Shown one piece after another: positions 51,421-60,338 of a stretch of 64,000 nt of DNA. Both the position numbers and the translations under genes were made by a program. Source of the DNA: Xanthobacter agilis (GTDB taxonomy: Bacteria; Pseudomonadota; Alphaproteobacteria; Rhizobiales; Xanthobacteraceae); NCBI RefSeq assembly GCF_021730435.1, contig NZ_JABWGX010000002.1, positions 62,001 to 126,000 of the forward strand, given 5' to 3'. The notes beneath the pieces were generated by a model, which was not told where the DNA came from, searched no databases, and saw only the letters and a program-made list of their open reading frames with translations. Position 1 is the first letter of the stretch. The number at the start of each line of letters is the position of its first letter.

Positions 51421-53178
51421 TCACACCGGCTGCAATTGCACGGCTCCGGCCGGCTTCAGAACACGCGGCGCCGCATCACCTTCCAGGTGCAGAACCCGGT
51501 CGTGCAGGTCCCGAAGGGTCGCCCTATGGCCGATGGAGATGAAGGTCGCGCGCGGCAGCGCGGTGCGCAGCAGCCGGTAGAGCGCGGCTTCCGAGGCCTC
51601 GTCGAGGGCGGAGGTCGCCTCGTCCAGCAGCAGCACGTCGGGCGCCTCAAGCAAGGCGCGGGCGATGGACAGGCGCTGCTGCTCGCCGAGCGACAGCACA
51701 TGGGGCCACAACGCCTCCTCCTCCAGCCGCGACACCAGGCCCGCCAGCCCCACCGCCTGCAACACCGCAATCGCTTTTTCCTGCGGCACGCCCGCCGCCG
51801 GAGCGGGATAGGCCAGCGCGGCATCCAGCCGGCCCACCGGCACATAGGGCTTTTGCGGCAGCACCATCACCTTCTGCCCGGCCTTGCGGGCGATCCGCCC
51901 CTCGCCATGGGGCCAGATGCCGGCGATGGCCCGCAGCAGCGTGCTCTTGCCGGCGCCGGACGGCCCGGTGATGAGCACGCACTCGCCGTGGCCGATCTCC
52001 AGTTCCCCGGTCGCCACCAGCGGCGCCCCGCCGGGCAGGCGCACCTCGACCCCCGACAGGCCGAGCGCCGGCCCCTCCCCATGGGCGGTCGCGGTGAAGG
52101 CGGGATTGGCCGCCTGCGCCTGTGCCCGGGCGATGGCCGCCTCGAAGCCGGTGAGCCGCTGCACCACCGAAACCCATTCCGCCAGCGTCACATAGCTCGA
52201 CACAAAGAACGAAAACGAGCCCTGCACCGAGCCGAAGGCCGAGGCGGTCTGCATCAATTGCCCGAGCTGGATGCCCCCGGCAAAATAGGCCGGGGCCACC
52301 ACCACGAACGGGAAGATGGTGGAAATCTGATTGTAGCCCGCGGTGAACCAGGTGAGCCGCTTCTGCGCCTTCATGAGATCGAAGAAATTGCCCCACACCC
52401 GAGAGAAACGCCCCTCCAGCTTGCGGTCCTCGGCGGCCTCGCCATGCAGGAGGGCGATCTGCTCGCCATTCTCGCGCACGCGCACCAGATCGACGCGGAA
52501 GTCGGCCTCGTAGCGCTGCTGATCGTAATTGAGGCGCACCAGCGGGCGGCCGATGAGATGGGCGATCCAGGTGCCCGCCGCCGCATAGATCAGCGCCGCC
52601 CAGAACAGATAGCCCGGAATCGACAAAGCGTGTCCGAACAGGCTGAAGGCGAGCGGCCCGGACAAGGTCCACAAGATGACCGAGAACGAGATCAGCGACA
52701 CCACGGTGCCCAGGAGCCCGATGCCGACCCCGATGGTGCGCCCGACGAAAAGCTGCACATCCTCGGCGATGCGCTGGTCCGGGTTGTCGGCGGCGTCACC
52801 CGACAGGCGCAGGCGGTAATGGACATCGTCGGTGAGCCAGGCATCCAGGTAGCGCTGCGTCAGCCACCGCCGCCAGCGGATCTCCAGCCATTGCTTCAGA
52901 TAGACCTGATACACGGCGACGATGATGGCCCCCGCCGCGATCCCGCAGAAAATGAGGAGCTGCTTCTGGAACGCCGCGAAGTCCTTGTCCTGGATGGCGT
53001 TGTAGAAGGCGACGTTCCATTCGTTGAGGATCACCGTCGCCCCCACCCAGGCGAGTTCCAGGGCGATCACCGCCGCGAGCAGGCCGATCGCCCCCCATTT
53101 CTCCTCGCTCTTGAAATAGGGCACCGCGAGGCGGCGGATGTCGCCGAGAAGGGACAGGAGGGCGCGCACCGGGATCAT
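51421..53178 (-). CDS. SbmA/BacA-like ABC transporter, fused permease-ATPase
   Basis: A 585-residue half-transporter. The N-terminal membrane domain belongs to the SbmA/BacA-like ABC_membrane_2 group (LNEWNVAFYNAIQDKDFAAF; YLKQWLEIRWRRWLTQRYLDAWL), with about six helices. The ATPase has Walker A GPSGAGKSTLL, signature LSLGEQQRLSIARAL and Walker B VLLLDEATSALDEA. Relatives (YddA, and ABCD-type proteins) move peptides, vitamin B12 or fatty acyl groups. It ends 12 nt from the convergent membrane protein gene. The start at 53178 is ATG. The substrate is unknown. Confidence 0.9.
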   Translation of the reverse strand: MIPVRALLSLLGDIRRLAVPYFKSEEKWGAIGLLAAVIALELAWVGATVILNEWNVAFYNAIQDKDFAAFQKQLLIFCGIAAGAIIVAVYQVYLKQWLEIRWRRWLTQRYLDAWLTDDVHYRLRLSGDAADNPDQRIAEDVQLFVGRTIGVGIGLLGTVVSLISFSVILWTLSGPLAFSLFGHALSIPGYLFWAALIYAAAGTWIAHLIGRPLVRLNYDQQRYEADFRVDLVRVRENGEQIALLHGEAAEDRKLEGRFSRVWGNFFDLMKAQKRLTWFTAGYNQISTIFPFVVVAPAYFAGGIQLGQLMQTASAFGSVQGSFSFFVSSYVTLAEWVSVVQRLTGFEAAIARAQAQAANPAFTATAHGEGPALGLSGVEVRLPGGAPLVATGELEIGHGECVLITGPSGAGKSTLLRAIAGIWPHGEGRIARKAGQKVMVLPQKPYVPVGRLDAALAYPAPAAGVPQEKAIAVLQAVGLAGLVSRLEEEALWPHVLSLGEQQRLSIARALLEAPDVLLLDEATSALDEASEAALYRLLRTALPRATFISIGHRATLRDLHDRVLHLEGDAAPRVLKPAGAVQLQPV

Positions 53179-53295
53179 CTCCGCTTGAAGGCTCTGCCGC
53201 CGTTGTGGCGCCCCAAACCTGACCGCACCATGGCCGCCAGATGAACGATTGGAAAGGTGGCGCAGGGGCAGCGGGAAGGATGGAGAGCCGGAAAC

Positions 53296-53367
53296 TTACA
53301 GACAGGATTGCGATTTCAGTCTGTAAATTATAAATGATACAGACAATGTTGGAAAAACCGTCTGTAA
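53296..53367. promoter_or_regulatory. two identical tandem operators TACAGAC-N15-GTCTGTA
   Basis: Two inverted repeats with the same arms and the same 15-nt spacer stand 41 bp apart: TACAGAC (53297-53303) with GTCTGTA (53319-53325), and TACAGAC (53338-53344) with GTCTGTA (53360-53366). In the first, the arms extend to TTACAGAC/GTCTGTAA. An AT-rich segment (53323-53340, with TATAAA) lies between them. The second ends 3 nt before the start codon. The layout implies tight repression of the downstream gene. Confidence 0.75.
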
Positions 53368-53369
53368 CC

Positions 53370-54359
53370 ATGAAGCCCATCTCGCTCCCGCTGCAGACCC
53401 TCTATGCGGAACTGGCGCAGCAGCTCCAGGCCAGCGCGGAACGCCCCACCTCGCTCTATAATCGCGAGATCAATGGCATTCCGTATGTCTACGGCAAGAG
53501 GCCGGTCGGCACCGTACGGCGTGACATCTTCGTCGGCCGCGCGGATGACCCGGCCGTGGTGGAACGGATCGCCCTGATCGAAGAGGAAAATACGAGGGCC
53601 GCGGCGCGCAAGGAAATCGTCTCCACCCTCAGGCGCGCCCATGTGCCCGCGCCGGTGCCGGCCCTGTCCCATGTGCTAGACGCCATGAGCGATGCCGGCT
53701 TGCTCCGGCAGGCGGTCCTGGTCGGCACCGCCGCCTATCAATGCTATCCAGCCCCCTTGGGGCACATGCTTCCCGCCGCCGGCCTCATCACTCAGGACGC
53801 GGACATCGCCACCGCCAGCCTCGCCGTCACGACGGACGAGAAAGGAGAGACGATGGAAACCATCCTGAAACGGGCCGACCCGACCTTTCGCGGACTTCCC
53901 GGCCTCGATCCGGCGGCTCTGCCGTCTCATTTCAGGTCCGCCTCAGGCTTCGTGGTGGACCTGCTGACGCCTCAACGCCGGCGCACCGACACCAGCCCCA
54001 TGGCACTCCCGGCCCTGGCGGCAGGTGCGACACCGCTTCAGCACCTCGATTGGCTGATCGCCGATCCCATCCCGGCGGCCGTCCTCCATCGAAGCGGCAT
54101 CGCGGTGCGGATTCCCCAACCGGCGCGCTTCGCCGTGCATAAGCTCATCATCGCCCAGAAGCGGGGCGGCGACACCACCAAGCGCCAAAAGGACCTTGCC
54201 CAGGCCAAGGCGCTGATCGCCGCGCTGAAGAGTGCTGATCCCTTCGCCCTGTCCGATGCCTTCGAGGAGGCGGCCGCCAAGGGCGCAACCGGCTGGGAGC
54301 GCCCGATAAGGCGCTCCCTTGCCGAACTCGGGCTTACGCCCGAGCACCTGCTGGCCTGA
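53370..54359 (+). CDS. GSU2403-type nucleotidyltransferase-fold protein
   Basis: A 329-residue protein matching the GSU2403 nucleotidyltransferase-fold family. It has an N-terminal helical part (TLYAELAQQLQASAERPTSLYNREINGIPYVYGKR), then the NTase core VLVGTAAYQCYPAPLG with the acidic pair in LITQDADIATASL, and a helical C-terminal part with ARFAVHKLIIAQKR. Proteins of this kind resemble the toxin partner of some abortive-infection or toxin systems, but no clear antitoxin gene is beside it. The ATG at 53370 is preferred over 53334 because the upstream ATG lies in the operators. It is divergent from the SbmA-like gene. Confidence 0.82.
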   Translation: MKPISLPLQTLYAELAQQLQASAERPTSLYNREINGIPYVYGKRPVGTVRRDIFVGRADDPAVVERIALIEEENTRAAARKEIVSTLRRAHVPAPVPALSHVLDAMSDAGLLRQAVLVGTAAYQCYPAPLGHMLPAAGLITQDADIATASLAVTTDEKGETMETILKRADPTFRGLPGLDPAALPSHFRSASGFVVDLLTPQRRRTDTSPMALPALAAGATPLQHLDWLIADPIPAAVLHRSGIAVRIPQPARFAVHKLIIAQKRGGDTTKRQKDLAQAKALIAALKSADPFALSDAFEEAAAKGATGWERPIRRSLAELGLTPEHLLA

Positions 54360-54366
54360 AGACCGC

Positions 54367-54579
54367 TCAGGCCTTCTTCACGAACTCGGTGCGCAGCACC
54401 AAGCCCTTCACCTTCTCGACCTTGCAGTCGATCTCGTCCGGATCATCAGTGAGGCGGATGCCCTTGACCAGGGTGCCGCGCTTCAAGGTGACGGACGAGC
54501 CCTTCACCTTGAGATCCTTGATGAGGGTCACGTTGTCCCCGTCCTTCAGGACGGCGCCGTTGGCGTCCTTGACCTCCAT
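54367..54579 (-). CDS. short PhnA/YjdM-type protein without zinc ribbon
   Basis: A 70-residue protein matching the C-terminal PhnA/YjdM domain ([57 protein letters not shown]). Full-length YjdM is about 111 residues with an N-terminal zinc ribbon, which is absent here. Despite the phn name, the family has no proven role in phosphonate use. The ATG at 54579 directly adjoins the stop of the acyl-CoA synthetase (TAAATG), with AGGAGG just upstream, so the two are co-transcribed. Confidence 0.88.
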   Translation of the reverse strand: MEVKDANGAVLKDGDNVTLIKDLKVKGSSVTLKRGTLVKGIRLTDDPDEIDCKVEKVKGLVLRTEFVKKA

Positions 54580-56208
54580 TTAAACCTCCTTGGCCAGCTC
54601 GCGCAGGCGGAACTTCTGGATCTTGCCCGTCGACGTCTTCGGGATCGGCTCGAACACGATGTGGCGCGGGCACTTGTAGCCGGCGAGGTGGGTCTTGCAA
54701 TGGGCCAGCAGTTCCTCGGCCGTCACGCTCATGCCGTCGCGCAACTCCACGAACGCGACCGGGGTCTCGCCCCATTTCTCGTCGGGCTTGGCCACCACCG
54801 CCGCCGCGCTCACCGCCGGATGCTTGTAGAGCGCGTCCTCCACCTCGATCGACGAGATGTTCTCGCCGCCGGAGATGATGATGTCCTTGGAACGGTCCTT
54901 GAGCTGGATGTAGCCATCGGGGTGCTTGACGCCGAGGTCTCCCGAATGGAACCAGCCGCCGGCGAAGGCGGTGTCGGTGGCGGTGGGATTCTTGAGATAG
55001 CCCTTCATCACCACATTGCCGCGGAACATCACCTCGCCGAGCGAGGTGCCGTCGGCGGGCACCGGCCGCATGGTCTCGGGGTCGAGCACGTCCACCGCGT
55101 CCATGGCGGCATAGCGCACGCCCTGGCGCGCCTTCTTCACCGCCCGCTCGCCGGCGGGCAGGGCATCCCATTCCGAATGCCAGTCGTTCACCACCGAGGG
55201 GCCGTAGACCTCCGTCAGACCATAGACGTGCACCACGTTGAAGCCGGCCTCCTGCATGGCGGCGAGCACGGCTTCCGGCGGCGGGGCGGCGGCGGTGATG
55301 AATTCCACCTTGCCGGGCAGAGCCCGCTTTTCCGCCTCGGGGGCGCCGAGCAGCGACGACATCACAATGGGCGCACCGCACATGTGCGTCACGCCATGAT
55401 CGGCGATGGCGTCGAAGATGGGCTTGGCGCGCACCTGCCGCAGGCACACATGGGTGCCGGCCACCAGCGTCACCGACCAGGGGAAGCACCAGCCGTTGCA
55501 GTGGAACATGGGCAGCGTCCACAGATAGACGGGATGCTTGCCCAGCGAACAGGTCACCACATTGCCCACCGCCAGCAGGTGCGCGCCGCGATGATGGTAG
55601 ACGACGCCCTTGGGATCGCCGGTGGTGCCGGAGGTGTAGTTGAGCGCGATGGCGTCCCATTCGTCGTCCGGGCCGGTCCAGGCGAACTCCGGATCACCGG
55701 TTTCAAGGAACGCCTCATATTCCAGGGTGCCGATCCGGTCGCCCTTGCCGGTGAATTCGGGATCGTCATAGTCGATGACGATGGGCTTCTTCACCGCCAT
55801 GGCCAGCGCCGCCTTCATCACCGGCGAGAACTCGCGGTCGGTGATGAGCACCTTGGCCTCGCCATGGTCGATGGTGAAGGCGAGAATGGCGGCGTCCAGG
55901 CGGGTGTTGAGGGAGTTCAGCACCGCGCCGGTCATGGGCACGCCGTAATGGGCTTCCAGCATGGCCGGGGTGTTGGTGAGCATCACCGCCACTGTGTCGC
56001 CCTTGCCGATGCCGAGCTTGGCGAGGGCCGAGGCGAGGCGCCGGCTGCGGGCGTAGAACTCGCGATAGGTCCGCTTGAGGGCGCCGTGGATGATGGCAGT
56101 GTGGTCCGGGAACACGCTGGCGGCGCGCTCCAGGAAGCCGAGCGGGGTCAAGGGCTGGTGATTGGCCTGATTGCGATCGAGATGCAGGTCGTAGATGCTA
56201 CCCGCCAT
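54580..56208 (-). CDS. AMP-forming acyl-CoA synthetase
   Basis: A 542-residue adenylate-forming enzyme. The AMP-binding signature is ALNYTSGTTGDPKGVVYHH. Further motifs are VYGLTEVYGPSVVN, WFHSGDLGVKHPDGYIQLKDRSKDIIISGGENIS and the catalytic Lys in PKTSTGKIQKFRLREL. It resembles medium-chain or methylmercaptopropionate (DmdB-like) CoA ligases. GGGGGATACC lies before the ATG at 56208. It is divergent from prpE and followed without a gap by the short phnA gene. Which acid it activates is not readable. Confidence 0.9.
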   Translation of the reverse strand: MAGSIYDLHLDRNQANHQPLTPLGFLERAASVFPDHTAIIHGALKRTYREFYARSRRLASALAKLGIGKGDTVAVMLTNTPAMLEAHYGVPMTGAVLNSLNTRLDAAILAFTIDHGEAKVLITDREFSPVMKAALAMAVKKPIVIDYDDPEFTGKGDRIGTLEYEAFLETGDPEFAWTGPDDEWDAIALNYTSGTTGDPKGVVYHHRGAHLLAVGNVVTCSLGKHPVYLWTLPMFHCNGWCFPWSVTLVAGTHVCLRQVRAKPIFDAIADHGVTHMCGAPIVMSSLLGAPEAEKRALPGKVEFITAAAPPPEAVLAAMQEAGFNVVHVYGLTEVYGPSVVNDWHSEWDALPAGERAVKKARQGVRYAAMDAVDVLDPETMRPVPADGTSLGEVMFRGNVVMKGYLKNPTATDTAFAGGWFHSGDLGVKHPDGYIQLKDRSKDIIISGGENISSIEVEDALYKHPAVSAAAVVAKPDEKWGETPVAFVELRDGMSVTAEELLAHCKTHLAGYKCPRHIVFEPIPKTSTGKIQKFRLRELAKEV

Positions 56209-56384
56209 GGTATCCCCCTTCGTCCTTTCCGCGCCGGCCCGCTGTTCCGCTCTCGGCCGATCGGCGGGGGCGGAACAACTGTCGAATGGCGCGCGCCGCG
56301 CGAGCGCGCAACCTAGCCACGGCCCTGGAACGGCGCAATCGGCGGGCACGATAGAACAAGCCCTTTATCCATCCAACCAACGTC

Positions 56385-56402
56385 GTACGCAGTTGTGCGT
56401 AC
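56385..56402. promoter_or_regulatory. palindrome between two acyl-CoA synthetase genes
   Basis: GTACGCA (56385-56391) and TGCGTAC (56396-56402) form a perfect inverted repeat with a GTTG spacer, 64 bp upstream of prpE in the 257-bp divergent gap. It is an operator candidate for one or both genes; the regulator is not known. Confidence 0.5.
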
Positions 56403-56465
56403 TTGCCCCGTCGCCGGGGCACCGGCACTAACCAAATCAAAGAACGGCCGATAAGGGAGACGTCC

Positions 56466-58382
56466 ATGGACAGCACAAGCAGCAGCCGGTACGGCGAAAC
56501 CTACGCCCGCTGGCGCGACGATCCGTCCGCCTTCTGGGGCGAGGCGGCCAAGAAGATCGACTGGACCACGCCCGCCACCCAGGTGTTCGCCCCCGACGCG
56601 GGCGTCTACGGTCGCTGGTTCGAGGGCGCGGTGGGCAACACCTGCTTCAATGCGGTGGACCGCCATGTGGCCTCCGGCCGCGCCGATCAGGTCGCCATCA
56701 TCTATGACAGCCCGGTCACCTCGTCCAAGCGCACCCTCACCTATGCGGAGCTGAAGCACGACGTGGCGACGCTCGCCGCCGTACTCCAGGATCTCGGGGT
56801 CAAGAAGGGCGACCGCGTGCTCGTCTACATGCCCATGGTGCCCGAGGCGCTGGTCGGCATGCTGGCCTGCGCGCGCATCGGCGCCATCCATTCGGTGGTG
56901 TTCGGCGGCTTCGCGGCCAAGGAACTGGCCACCCGCATCGAGGACGCCGAGCCGAAGGTGATCCTCGCCGCCTCCTGCGGCATCGAGCCGAACCGGGTTG
57001 TGCCCTACAAGCCCCTGCTCGACCTCGCCATTTCCATGTCGGCGGTGAAGCCCGAGCACTGCGTGGTGCTGCAACGCCCGCAGGGGCCCGCCACCCTCGC
57101 CGAGGGCCGCGACATCGACTGGGCACAGGCCTGCGCCGCCGCGTCGGCCGCCGGCAAGGCCGCGCCCTGCGTGGATGTGGCCGCCACCGACCCGCTCTAT
57201 ATCCTCTATACCTCCGGCACCACCGGCAAGCCCAAGGGCGTGGTGCGCGATAGCGGCGGCCACATGGTGGCGCTCACCTGGACCATGGAAAACCTCTACG
57301 GCATCAAGCCGGGCGAGGTCTTCTGGGCGGCCTCCGACATCGGCTGGGTGGTGGGTCACTCCTACATCGTTTATGCGCCGCTGCTCGCCGGCTGCACCAC
57401 CCTCGTCTACGAGGGCAAGCCGGTGGGCACGCCCGATCCCGGCGCCTTCTGGCGGGTGATCGAGGAGCACAAGGTGGTGGCGCTGTTCACCGCGCCCACC
57501 GCGCTGCGCGCCATCAAGAAGGAAGACCCGGAGTGCGCCTATAAGAAGGGGCACGACCTCAGCCATTTCCGCACCCTGTTCCTGGCCGGCGAACGCGCCG
57601 ATCCGGACACCGTGCAGTGGGCCGAGACCCAGCTCGGCGTGCCGGTGGTCGACCATTGGTGGCAGACCGAGACCGGCTGGGCCATCGCCGCCAATCCGGT
57701 CGGGCTCGGGCTTCTGCCCGTCAAGCTCGGCTCGCCCACCGTGCCCATGCCCGGCTATGACGTGCAGATCGTGGACGAGGCGGCGAAGCCCGTTCCCGCC
57801 GGCACCATGGGCTCCATCGTCATCAAGCTGCCGCTGCCTCCCGGCTGCCTGCCCACCCTGTGGCAGCAGGACGAGCGCTTCAAGGAAAGCTACCTCGTCG
57901 ACTATCCCGGCTTCTACAAGACCGCCGACGCCGGCTTCATGGATGACGATGGCTATGTGTTCGTCATGGGCCGCACCGACGACATCATCAATGTCGCCGG
58001 CCATCGCCTCTCCACCGGCGGCATGGAAGAGGTGATCGCCTCCCATCCGGACGTGGCCGAATGCGCCGTCATCGGCGTCAAGGATTCCCTCAAGGGGGAA
58101 GTGCCGTGCGGCTTCGTGGTGCTCAAGGCCGGCGAGCGGCGCGCGCCCGAGGTGATTGAAAAGGAATTGGTGGGGCTGGTCCGGGACCGCATCGGCCCGG
58201 TCGCCGCCTTCAAGCTGGCGGTCACGGTCAACCGCCTGCCCAAGACCCGCTCGGGCAAAATCCTGCGCGGCACCATGAAGAAGATCGCCGACCACGATGC
58301 GTGGTCCATCCCCGCCACCATCGACGATCCGGTGGTGCTGGAGGAGATCGAGGGCATCCTCAAGGATCGCGGCATCGGCTGA
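56466..58382 (+). CDS. prpE: propionyl-CoA synthetase (acetyl-CoA synthetase family)
   Basis: A 638-residue enzyme. Motifs include ILYTSGTTGKPKGVVRDSGGH, HWWQTETGWAIAANP, MGRTDDIINVAGHRLSTGGMEEVIASHP and the catalytic Lys in PKTRSGKILRGTMKK. The segment FGGFAAKELATRIEDAEPKV and the length favour propionyl-CoA synthetase (PrpE/ACSS3) over acetate Acs. It activates propionate, and perhaps acetate, for central metabolism and PHB-type polymers. GGGAGACGTCC precedes the ATG at 56466. No other prp genes adjoin. Confidence 0.88.
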   Translation: MDSTSSSRYGETYARWRDDPSAFWGEAAKKIDWTTPATQVFAPDAGVYGRWFEGAVGNTCFNAVDRHVASGRADQVAIIYDSPVTSSKRTLTYAELKHDVATLAAVLQDLGVKKGDRVLVYMPMVPEALVGMLACARIGAIHSVVFGGFAAKELATRIEDAEPKVILAASCGIEPNRVVPYKPLLDLAISMSAVKPEHCVVLQRPQGPATLAEGRDIDWAQACAAASAAGKAAPCVDVAATDPLYILYTSGTTGKPKGVVRDSGGHMVALTWTMENLYGIKPGEVFWAASDIGWVVGHSYIVYAPLLAGCTTLVYEGKPVGTPDPGAFWRVIEEHKVVALFTAPTALRAIKKEDPECAYKKGHDLSHFRTLFLAGERADPDTVQWAETQLGVPVVDHWWQTETGWAIAANPVGLGLLPVKLGSPTVPMPGYDVQIVDEAAKPVPAGTMGSIVIKLPLPPGCLPTLWQQDERFKESYLVDYPGFYKTADAGFMDDDGYVFVMGRTDDIINVAGHRLSTGGMEEVIASHPDVAECAVIGVKDSLKGEVPCGFVVLKAGERRAPEVIEKELVGLVRDRIGPVAAFKLAVTVNRLPKTRSGKILRGTMKKIADHDAWSIPATIDDPVVLEEIEGILKDRGIG

Positions 58383-58388
58383 AGACCA

Positions 58389-58415
58389 GGGGCGCCCCTT
58401 CGGGCGTCCCTTTCT
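58389..58415 (+). terminator. intrinsic terminator after prpE
   Basis: GGGGCGCCC pairs with GGGCGTCCC around a CTTC loop and is followed by TTTCT. It lies just past the prpE stop. Confidence 0.75.
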
Positions 58416-58448
58416 ATTCGGCCGCAAGCGTGTCGGCCACAAGCGTGC

Positions 58449-58751
58449 TCAGCCGCCGGAACGCCCGCCGCCCCGGGACGGCTCGTAGCAGATGTAGCCG
58501 ATGAAGCACTGCGGATTGTCGCGCGTGGGCACCCATTCCGGCTTCAGCTGCATGTCGTAGTCGCAGAAGGACAGATCGCGGACATAGCGGTCGTACAATG
58601 TGGGCGAGGTAGCCATCACCACCGCCCCTTTTTCGGCGATCAGCCGCGCCGCCTGAGCACAGCTGAGATCGGTGCTGCGCACCATGCCCTGCGCGCTCGC
58701 GGCCGAGGCCAGCATGGCCAGCCCGCCCGCCATGAGAAGTGTCTTCAACAT
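58449..58751 (-). CDS. small exported cysteine-containing protein
   Basis: A 100-residue protein. A signal peptide (MLKTLLMAGGLAMLASAASA, residues 1-20) precedes a small domain with four cysteines: DLSCAQAARLIAEKG, RDLSFCDYDM, NPQCFIGYICYEP. These likely form two disulfides. The tail is Gly/Arg-rich. GGAGGGTCGGG lies before the ATG at 58751. Similar small Cys proteins occur widely as hypotheticals in Hyphomicrobiales. It is convergent with prpE. Function unknown. Confidence 0.8.
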   Translation of the reverse strand: MLKTLLMAGGLAMLASAASAQGMVRSTDLSCAQAARLIAEKGAVVMATSPTLYDRYVRDLSFCDYDMQLKPEWVPTRDNPQCFIGYICYEPSRGGGRSGG

Positions 58752-59497
58752 CTCCCGACCCTCCACCTGTTGCCTGCTCCGGTCACGACCCGGCGGCTCT
58801 CCACCGCCCCGGCCATATGCGCGTGCACCTGCGAGAGGATGGCGCAGACCCGAGAGCCCCTCGCATGACAACGCACTTTAAAGCAGCTTCGCACCGAAAT
58901 GGATCCCGGCGCACTGAGGACATTTGCGTAAAGTCAACAGGTTCGCCCCAGTCGCGCGCCCGACCGCGCCTCCGCCCCTGCCGTTCCGTTATGGACCCGG
59001 CGGGGATGCCGGTTGGCACCCCGTTTCCCGCGCAACCCGACTTGGAACAACCGCCACCCCGCCCCGCGCAAACGCCGCTTTCCCCGCCCGCCAGAACCGG
59101 ATCGGCCACGCCACACCCGCGGCTACCGCCATTACCCGCACTGATTGCGCAACAACCCCCATATATCGTCGCGTTAAAGCCCTGGTTCGCACAAGGAAGC
59201 GTGGCCTCGTCAGTGACGATCATGTGGCGGAAGCCGTTATTTTACCAATATTTTACCATAGTTCAGCACAGTCCCGCCGGGCTCATGGGCCGAACAACAG
59301 GCACCATCGCGCCTTTCGGTATTATAGTAACTTGGGCATCGGTTGCAGAGCGTGGATTTCGATCTACTGTGGCATGAAAGCTACGGAATCTTTTCGCGGG
59401 CTCTGCTACACAACTCTCACTGGGCGGGGGCAACGAATGCGAACGCACTCGACCCTGTCGGCTCAAAGTCTTGTAACCCAAACATGGGGGATTAACG
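58752..59497. other. gene-free promoter region of the first outer membrane protein gene
   Basis: This 746-bp gap has no frame with coding character. The last 300 bp are notably AT-rich compared with the genome average, consistent with a strong promoter region for the following porin-like gene. No RNA gene recognised. Confidence 0.5.
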
Positions 59498-60199
59498 ATG
59501 AAGCGGTTCCTTCTCGCCACTGTCGCGCTGGCGGCGCTCTCGGCTCCGGCCGCGGCTGCTGACCTGGCGACGAAGTACCCGGTCAAGGCCATTGCGGCCC
59601 CGGTGTTCTCTTGGACCGGTTTCTACATCGGCGCCAACTTCGGTTACGGCGGAGACAAGTTCTCTCAGGACCTGGTCGCTCTCGGCGTGACCGTCGGCTC
59701 CGTCGACACCCAGTCTTCGGGCTGGATGGTCGGTGGCCAGCTCGGCTACAACTACCAGTTCGCCAACAACGTGGTTGTCGGCCTTGAGACCGACCTGCAG
59801 TGGGCGAACATCTCCGGCCAGAGCAGCGGCATCAACCTCGGCGGCACCAACTGGATCGCCGGCTCGAACGTCGATTACTTCGGCACCATCCGCGCCCGCC
59901 TCGGTTATGCCTTCGACCGGTTCCTGCCCTACATCACCGGTGGTGCCGCCTACGGCAACATCCAGCACACCCTCGTCGAAGGCTACGGCGTGTTCCCGAG
60001 CGTGAGCGGCTCGAACACCAGCTGGGGTTGGACCATCGGCGCTGGCGCCGAGTATGCCATCACCAACAACTGGACGTTCAAGGCCGAGTACCTGTACGTC
60101 GACCTGGGCAGCTCGAACTCCGGCGTCCTGGACCTCGTCTCTCTGAACAGCTCGGCGAAGTTCAACACCATGCGCGCTGGTGTGAACTACAAGTTCTGA
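59498..60199 (+). CDS. Omp25/Omp31-family outer membrane beta-barrel protein, paralogue 1
   Basis: A 233-residue protein. The signal peptide is MKRFLLATVALAALSAPAAA. The eight-stranded OmpA-like barrel begins FSWTGFYIGANFGYGGD, continues GGQLGYNYQFANNVVVGLE and DYFGTIRARLGYAFDRFLPYITGGAAYG, and ends AGVNYKF, the C-terminal aromatic signal for outer membrane assembly. These proteins are major surface components in rhizobia and Brucella. GGGGGATTAACG precedes the ATG at 59498. A near paralogue lies 1 kb downstream. Codon use looks optimised for high expression. Confidence 0.92.
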   Translation: MKRFLLATVALAALSAPAAAADLATKYPVKAIAAPVFSWTGFYIGANFGYGGDKFSQDLVALGVTVGSVDTQSSGWMVGGQLGYNYQFANNVVVGLETDLQWANISGQSSGINLGGTNWIAGSNVDYFGTIRARLGYAFDRFLPYITGGAAYGNIQHTLVEGYGVFPSVSGSNTSWGWTIGAGAEYAITNNWTFKAEYLYVDLGSSNSGVLDLVSLNSSAKFNTMRAGVNYKF

Positions 60200-60207
60200 G
60201 CCTTGCC

Positions 60208-60240
60208 AATCGGCGCACCCTCCGGTGCGCCGATTGTTTT
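60208..60240 (+). terminator. intrinsic terminator after omp paralogue 1
   Basis: AATCGGCGCACC (60208-60219) pairs perfectly with GGTGCGCCGATT (60224-60235), loop CTCC, followed by GTTTT. It lies 9 bp after the stop. Confidence 0.9.
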
Positions 60241-60304
60241 GGGTCTGACGATTCGAAGCAGGGTACAGCTGTCCTGACAGCAGATCGGCTCTGTTCGGAA
60301 ATTG

Positions 60305-60338
60305 AGGCGCTGGGCTTTGGCCCGGCGCCTTTTTTTTG
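60305..60338 (+). terminator. strong orphan terminator
   Basis: GGCGCTGGGC pairs with GCCCGGCGCC (one mismatch) around TTTG and is followed by eight T residues. It lies 100 bp beyond the omp terminator with no gene between. It may end a small RNA made from 60241-60338, or act as a back-up terminator. A GCTGTC/GACAGC hairpin lies within that interval. Confidence 0.75.

Noticed and set aside
56313-58442. 709-residue minus-strand frame opposite prpE
   Set aside because: It mirrors prpE codons; glycine- and histidine-rich without family features.
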